NCBI GenBank assembly: GCA_018064425.1
Contig: JAGHVF010000015.1
Location: forward strand, 1 to 45,030
DNA length: 45,030 nucleotides
Direction of reading: 5' to 3'
Origin: Candidatus Colinaster equi
GTDB taxonomy: Bacteria; Bacillota; Clostridia; Lachnospirales; Lachnospiraceae
How positions within the stretch are numbered: position 1 is the first letter of the stretch; each line of letters begins with the position of its first letter. Positions 41,595 to 45,030 of this stretch are shown here, piece by piece. The notes beneath the pieces were generated by a model. It searched no databases, was not told the origin of the DNA, and saw only the letters and a list, made by a program, of their open reading frames with translations. The translations under genes were made by a program, and so were the position numbers.

Positions 41595-41669
41595 CGGGGT
41601 GTGGCTCAGTTTGGTTAGAGCGCCATCTTAGGGAGGTGGAGGCCGCTGGTTCGAATCCAGTCACTCCGA
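41595..41669 (+). tRNA. tRNA-Pro (anticodon AGG)
   Basis: 75 nt, full cloverleaf: acceptor CGGGGTG/CACTCCG with discriminator A, D stem GCTC/GAGC, anticodon stem CCATC/GGTGG, loop TTAGGGA, T stem GCTGG/CCAGT with loop TTCGAAT. The anticodon at positions 34-36 is AGG with G37 following, as needed for proline tRNAs; the CGGGGTG acceptor start also matches tRNA-Pro. The 3' CCA is not encoded. A34 would need conversion to inosine by TadA to read several CCN codons, uncommon for bacterial proline tRNAs. Confidence 0.93.
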
Positions 41670-41680
41670 TTTTTGATTGT

Positions 41681-41707
41681 TCCCGGTGAATAGCCGGGAT
41701 ATTTTTT
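41681..41707 (+). terminator. Terminator after tRNA-Pro
   Basis: TCCCGG (41681-41686) pairs with CCGGGA (41694-41699), then TATTTTTTT. Confidence 0.85.
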
Positions 41708-41728
41708 TATATGTATATGGAGCGTATC

Positions 41729-42598
41729 ATGAAGATTACCGAAATAATTGCAGGCAAGACAACTTTATCCTTTGAAGTGTTTCCGCCAAAGCAGACATCA
41801 AATTATGAGAATGTATATAATGCAGCAATGGGAGTTGCTAAGTTGAAACCACACTATATGAGCGTTACATACGGTGCGGGCGGAAGTACAAGAGCCAACA
41901 CATTGCAAATAGCAAAAGATATTCAGGATAAATACGATACCAGTGTTGTTGCCCATCTTACATGTGTCGGCACAACTGTTGAGGAGACTTGTAATGCACT
42001 TGATGCTATGAAAGAGGCAGGTATTAGAAATATTTTAGCTCTTCGAGGCGACAAGCCAAAGGACTTTGAGGGTGAACCGTTTAAGGATTTCCATTATGCT
42101 TCAGAGCTGGTTGAGCAGATACGTAAGCATTCGGGTGATTATTTTTGTATAGGCGGTGCATGTTATCCGGAAGGTCATCCTGATGCAGTTAATAAAAGTG
42201 CAGACATTGATAATCTTAAAAGAAAGATTGATGCAGGTTGCGAATTTTTAACAACACAGATGTTTTTTGATAACAATATCTTCTATAATTTTTTGTATAA
42301 AATCAAAGACAAGGGAATTAATGTACCTGTTATTCCGGGTATTATGCCGATAACAAGAGCCGGTCAGGTTGCTAATGCAATAAAGATGTCCGGAACAAAT
42401 ATGCCGGAGCGTTTCCGCAATTTGGTTGATAAGTTTGGAAGTAATCCGGAGGCTATGCAGCAAGCCGGTGTTATATATGCAACAGACCAGATTATTGATT
42501 TAATTGCCAATGGTGTTGAACATATTCATGTTTATTCAATGAATAAGCCTGAAGTTGCAAAAGGTATTATGGATAATCTGTCGCAGATAATAGGTTAG
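41729..42598 (+). CDS. metF: Methylenetetrahydrofolate reductase
   Basis: 289 residues from the ATG at 41729 (GGAG 6 bp before; an in-frame ATG at 41711 lies upstream of it). TIM-barrel flavoprotein: LSFEVFPPKQ with the catalytic glutamate, YMSVTYGAGGSTRANTL, VVAHLTCVGTT, ILALRGDKP, FCIGGACYPEGHPDA, DAGCEFLTTQMFFDN and VIPGIMPI are diagnostic. It reduces 5,10-methylene-THF to 5-methyl-THF, giving methyl groups for methionine synthesis. Slightly shorter N-terminus than Escherichia coli MetF but complete. First gene of a likely metF-PHP-mnmA transcript. Confidence 0.93.
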   Translation: MKITEIIAGKTTLSFEVFPPKQTSNYENVYNAAMGVAKLKPHYMSVTYGAGGSTRANTLQIAKDIQDKYDTSVVAHLTCVGTTVEETCNALDAMKEAGIRNILALRGDKPKDFEGEPFKDFHYASELVEQIRKHSGDYFCIGGACYPEGHPDAVNKSADIDNLKRKIDAGCEFLTTQMFFDNNIFYNFLYKIKDKGINVPVIPGIMPITRAGQVANAIKMSGTNMPERFRNLVDKFGSNPEAMQQAGVIYATDQIIDLIANGVEHIHVYSMNKPEVAKGIMDNLSQIIG

Positions 42599-42610
42599 CA
42601 GGAGGACGAT

Positions 42611-43429
42611 ATGAGCGTTTTGTATGATTGCCATATACATTCTGATTTTTCAAAAGATGCAAAAGATTCTCTTGAGGATATGGTTGTTTCGGCAATGGCA
42701 AAAGGGATGAAGAAGATTTGCTTTACCGAGCATCAGGATTTTTATTATCCGTATTTGCCGGGCGAAGAGGGCATGTTTGAACTCAATACAGATTCTTATT
42801 TGTATGAGTTACTTACGATGCGTGAGAAGTATGATCGACTCATTGGTATTGGCTTTGGAGTTGAATTGGGACTTCAATTGGACTGTGTCAAGGAAAATTA
42901 TGCGTTCTCAAACAGTCAAATGTTTGATTACATTATAGGAAGCTTACATATTGTAGATAAGGCCGATCCGTATTATCCTGATTATTTCAAAGACAAAAGC
43001 GAAGAAGAAGCTTACGGACGATATTTTGAACTTATGTATGAGAACATAAAGAAATTTAGTAATTTTGATGTGCTCGGCCATTTGGATTATATTGTAAGAT
43101 ACGGTGAGAACAAGGACGCAAATTATAAATACGAGATATATAAAGATAATATAGATAAAATATTGTCGCACCTTGTGGAGAATGGAAAAGGCTTGGAAAT
43201 CAATACTGCCGGATTAAGAAAGGGAACAAAATCTGTTCATCCGACAATTGAGATAATTAAGAAATACAAGGAGCTTGGCGGCGAGATAATCACAGTAGGT
43301 TCGGATGCACATTGCATTAAAGATATCGGAGCTGATTTTGATGCGGCATATGAAGCATTGAAGGAATGCGGATTCAATTATTGTTGTACATTTAACAAAA
43401 GAGATGTGAATTTTGAAAAGATTGACTAA
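42611..43429 (+). CDS. hisJ: PHP-family histidinol phosphatase
   Basis: 272 residues. Metal-binding motifs of the PHP domain: DCHIHSDFS at the N-terminus, CFTEHQDF, GVELGLQLD, IIGSLHIVDK, DVLGHLDYIVRYG and VGSDAHCIKDIG near the end, all with ligands intact. The length and order match the HisJ/HisK histidinol-phosphatase branch, which frees histidinol from histidinol phosphate. Other phosphoesterases share this fold, and no other his gene is near, so the substrate is inferred. AGGAGG precedes the ATG; 12 bp after metF. Confidence 0.85.
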   Translation: MSVLYDCHIHSDFSKDAKDSLEDMVVSAMAKGMKKICFTEHQDFYYPYLPGEEGMFELNTDSYLYELLTMREKYDRLIGIGFGVELGLQLDCVKENYAFSNSQMFDYIIGSLHIVDKADPYYPDYFKDKSEEEAYGRYFELMYENIKKFSNFDVLGHLDYIVRYGENKDANYKYEIYKDNIDKILSHLVENGKGLEINTAGLRKGTKSVHPTIEIIKKYKELGGEIITVGSDAHCIKDIGADFDAAYEALKECGFNYCCTFNKRDVNFEKID

Positions 43430-43430
43430 T

Positions 43431-44510
43431 ATGAAAAGAGTAGTTGTTGGGCTGTCAGGAGGAGTTGATTCCTCGGTGACAGCTTATCTTTTAACTAAAG
43501 AAGGATATGAGGTGTTGGGCATTAGCATCGTTATGTGTGATAACAGTGAAACGGTTACTGCAGATGCAAAGAAGGTTTCCGACAGCTTGGGAATATCTTA
43601 TGAAATAATTGATGCAAGAGAATGTTTTTCTAAGTGTGTTATGGATTATTTCACAGAAGGGTATTTGAAAGGCGAGACACCTAATCCGTGTAATATGTGT
43701 AATAAGTACATAAAATGGGCGATTTTGCAAAAGTATGCACTTGAGCATGATGCTTCATATGTGGCAACGGGGCACTATGCCAAAATAGACAAATTGGAAA
43801 ACGGAAGATATTCTGTTAGAAATTCGGTTACGGCCACAAAAGATCAAACGTATGCATTATGCTTGCTTAGTCAGGAGCAACTGAGGAATACGTTGATGCC
43901 GCTTGGCGATTATACAAAAGAAGAAGTAAGAGGAATTGCTGCAGAACTTGGTTTGGACGTAGCAAATAAGAAGGACAGTCAAGATATTTGCTTTGTTGAT
44001 GACGGTGATTATGCTGCATTTATTAATGAAAGAATAAAGAGTGGCGGTGGTACATTCTTAGGAAGCGACAAAGCCGAATACAAATGGCCCGATAAGGGGA
44101 AATTTGTTAATATGTCCGGAGAGGTACTAGGCACAAATGAAGGGTATATTCATTATACAATAGGACAGCGTAGGGGATTGAATTTTTCGGCGGGCAAAAG
44201 GATATTTGTGCAAAGTATAGATGCGGCTAATAATACAGTTGTACTTTGCGAAGACGAATCGCTGTATACAAAATATGTAAGACTTACCGATATCAATTGG
44301 ATGGGCATCAGTGATGCATCAGAGATTGAGAACAGAGAGTTAAGCGCTAAGATAAGATATGCACACAGACAGGCTGGTGCAAAAGTGCACTGTGACGATA
44401 AAGGAATTATGATTGAATTTGATGAGCCGGTAAGAGCTGTTACACCGGGACAATTCTGTGTAGTATATTGTGACGGATATATACTTTTTGCCGGTAAGAT
44501 AGTAAATTAG
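43431..44510 (+). CDS. mnmA: tRNA 2-thiouridine synthase MnmA
   Basis: 359 residues from the ATG at 43431, directly after the preceding stop. PP-loop ATPase: VVVGLSGGVDSSVTAYLL at the N-terminus, then TPNPCNMCNKYIKW with the first catalytic cysteine, ATGHYAKI, DQTYALCLLS, KKDSQDICFVDDGDY with the second catalytic cysteine, and the C-terminal barrel YTIGQRRGLN. It adds sulfur to U34 of tRNA for Lys, Glu and Gln, using a cysteine desulfurase as donor. A TTG at 43413 would add six residues and overlap the phosphatase gene. Complete and normal in length. Confidence 0.93.
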   Translation: MKRVVVGLSGGVDSSVTAYLLTKEGYEVLGISIVMCDNSETVTADAKKVSDSLGISYEIIDARECFSKCVMDYFTEGYLKGETPNPCNMCNKYIKWAILQKYALEHDASYVATGHYAKIDKLENGRYSVRNSVTATKDQTYALCLLSQEQLRNTLMPLGDYTKEEVRGIAAELGLDVANKKDSQDICFVDDGDYAAFINERIKSGGGTFLGSDKAEYKWPDKGKFVNMSGEVLGTNEGYIHYTIGQRRGLNFSAGKRIFVQSIDAANNTVVLCEDESLYTKYVRLTDINWMGISDASEIENRELSAKIRYAHRQAGAKVHCDDKGIMIEFDEPVRAVTPGQFCVVYCDGYILFAGKIVN

Positions 44511-44609
44511 CACTTGTGCCATTATTTATTAAAAATAACAAGATATTGTATTTTTGATTTGCGTATAATGGTTATTTTCTATAAAAGTGAAGAAAATCAT
44601 AATTTTGGC

Positions 44610-44638
44610 TTGTTTTTTTGGTGGCATTCTAGTAAAAT
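44610..44638 (+). promoter_or_regulatory. Candidate promoter for gap
   Basis: TTGTTT (44610-44615), 17-bp spacer, TAAAAT (44633-44638), followed by an 83-bp A/T-rich leader. A TTGACA at 44658 has no matching -10 box at proper distance. Confidence 0.4.
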
Positions 44639-44721
44639 GAGTTCGCTGATAAAATTTTGACAAGGATTTAACAGTCTTAGTCAAAAAATAATAAATTTTA
44701 CATTTTTAGGAGGAATTAAAA

Positions 44722-45030
44722 ATGGCAGTAAGAGTAGCAATTAACGGTTTTGGTCGTATCGGTCGTCTTGCATTCAGACAGATGTTCGGTGCAGAAGGAT
44801 ACGAAGTAGTAGCAATCAACGATTTGACAAGCCCAAAGATGCTTGCACACCTTTTGAAGTATGATTCATCACAGGGTAAGTACGCATTGGCTGATACAGT
44901 TTCAGCTGGCGAGGATTCAATCACAGTTGATGGAAAGACTCTTAAGATTTACAAAGAGCCAGATGCTAACAATTGTCCTTGGGGCGAGCTTAACGTAGAC
45001 GTAGTTCTTGAGTGTTCAGGTTTCTACACA
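44722..45030 (+). CDS. gap: Glyceraldehyde-3-phosphate dehydrogenase (5' part)
   Basis: 103 codons before the window ends. The N-terminus [20 protein letters not shown] is the NAD-binding Rossmann loop of GAPDH, with [21 protein letters not shown] and later [12 protein letters not shown] as usual. The catalytic cysteine lies beyond the window. It oxidises glyceraldehyde 3-phosphate to 1,3-bisphosphoglycerate in glycolysis. TAGGAGGAA gives a very strong ribosome site, and codon use is visibly more selective than in neighbours, both expected of a highly expressed gene. Confidence 0.95.
   Translation, partial: MAVRVAINGFGRIGRLAFRQMFGAEGYEVVAINDLTSPKMLAHLLKYDSSQGKYALADTVSAGEDSITVDGKTLKIYKEPDANNCPWGELNVDVVLECSGFYT

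Noticed and set aside
44658-44663. TTGACA as -35 box for gap
   Set aside because: No -10-like hexamer 16-18 bp downstream.

Overview
The window looks like a chromosomal segment of a low-GC anaerobic Firmicute, most likely a Lachnospiraceae-type Clostridium (Butyrivibrio/Roseburia/Eubacterium relatives). This rests on A+T-rich coding, strong AGGAGG-type ribosome sites, family-typical genes (DUF6033 protein, DUF4130 protein, split purine enzymes IMP cyclohydrolase plus stand-alone AICAR transformylase) and a clostridial-type LexA box. The genus cannot be fixed from sequence alone.

Region 1 (1-5600) is an accessory patchwork. Five same-orientation copies of a 36-bp hairpin repeat (four full, one cut short) separate small modules: zinc-ribbon and orphan small proteins, a 5'-truncated O-acetylhomoserine sulfhydrylase, a C-terminal scrap of a sugar-nucleotide epimerase, other gene ends, a nucleoside deaminase, and a thioredoxin-cysteine desulfurase fusion followed by two tandem double-glycine-leader, Cys-rich peptides. 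The last three genes look like a compact peptide-maturation system. The layout recalls a gene-cassette array, but no integrase and no canonical attC core are visible.

Region 2 (5695-18900). A DUF4130 DNA-metabolism gene is read leftward from a promoter carrying three evenly spaced LexA-like boxes. Next come a lipoprotein gene, a two-component system with an accessory membrane protein (leftward), and a tightly overlapping five-gene operon: adaptor lipoprotein, double-length adaptor lipoprotein, FtsX-type permease and two ABC ATPases. A 15-bp sequence shared upstream of the lipoprotein gene and of the ABC operon, at the same distance from a -10 box, suggests that the response regulator controls both.

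Region 3 (18995-29715). A zinc-ribbon membrane protein is followed by a four-gene cluster with no known assignment: MATE transporter fused to a GHKL ATPase domain, APH-like kinase, family-2 glycosyltransferase and GH3-like acyl-adenylating enzyme. Then come a membrane-anchored orphan, a soluble chemoreceptor whose signalling domain is fused to a sugar-binding-protein domain, a small zinc ribbon, and a DUF6033 protein behind a SigD/FliA-type promoter.

Region 4 (29930-45030) is mostly housekeeping: PutP-type Na+ symporter, YvcK, GH13 alpha-glucosidase, a ZTP riboswitch with overlapping terminator ahead of IMP cyclohydrolase and AICAR transformylase, a degenerate-GGDEF/EAL/PAS protein, a nucleotidyltransferase, three anchored proteins (two with zinc ribbons), tRNA-Pro(AGG), metF, a PHP histidinol phosphatase, mnmA and the start of gap. 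The switch senses a purine/folate intermediate used by the transformylase, so the purine pair forms a closed feedback module.
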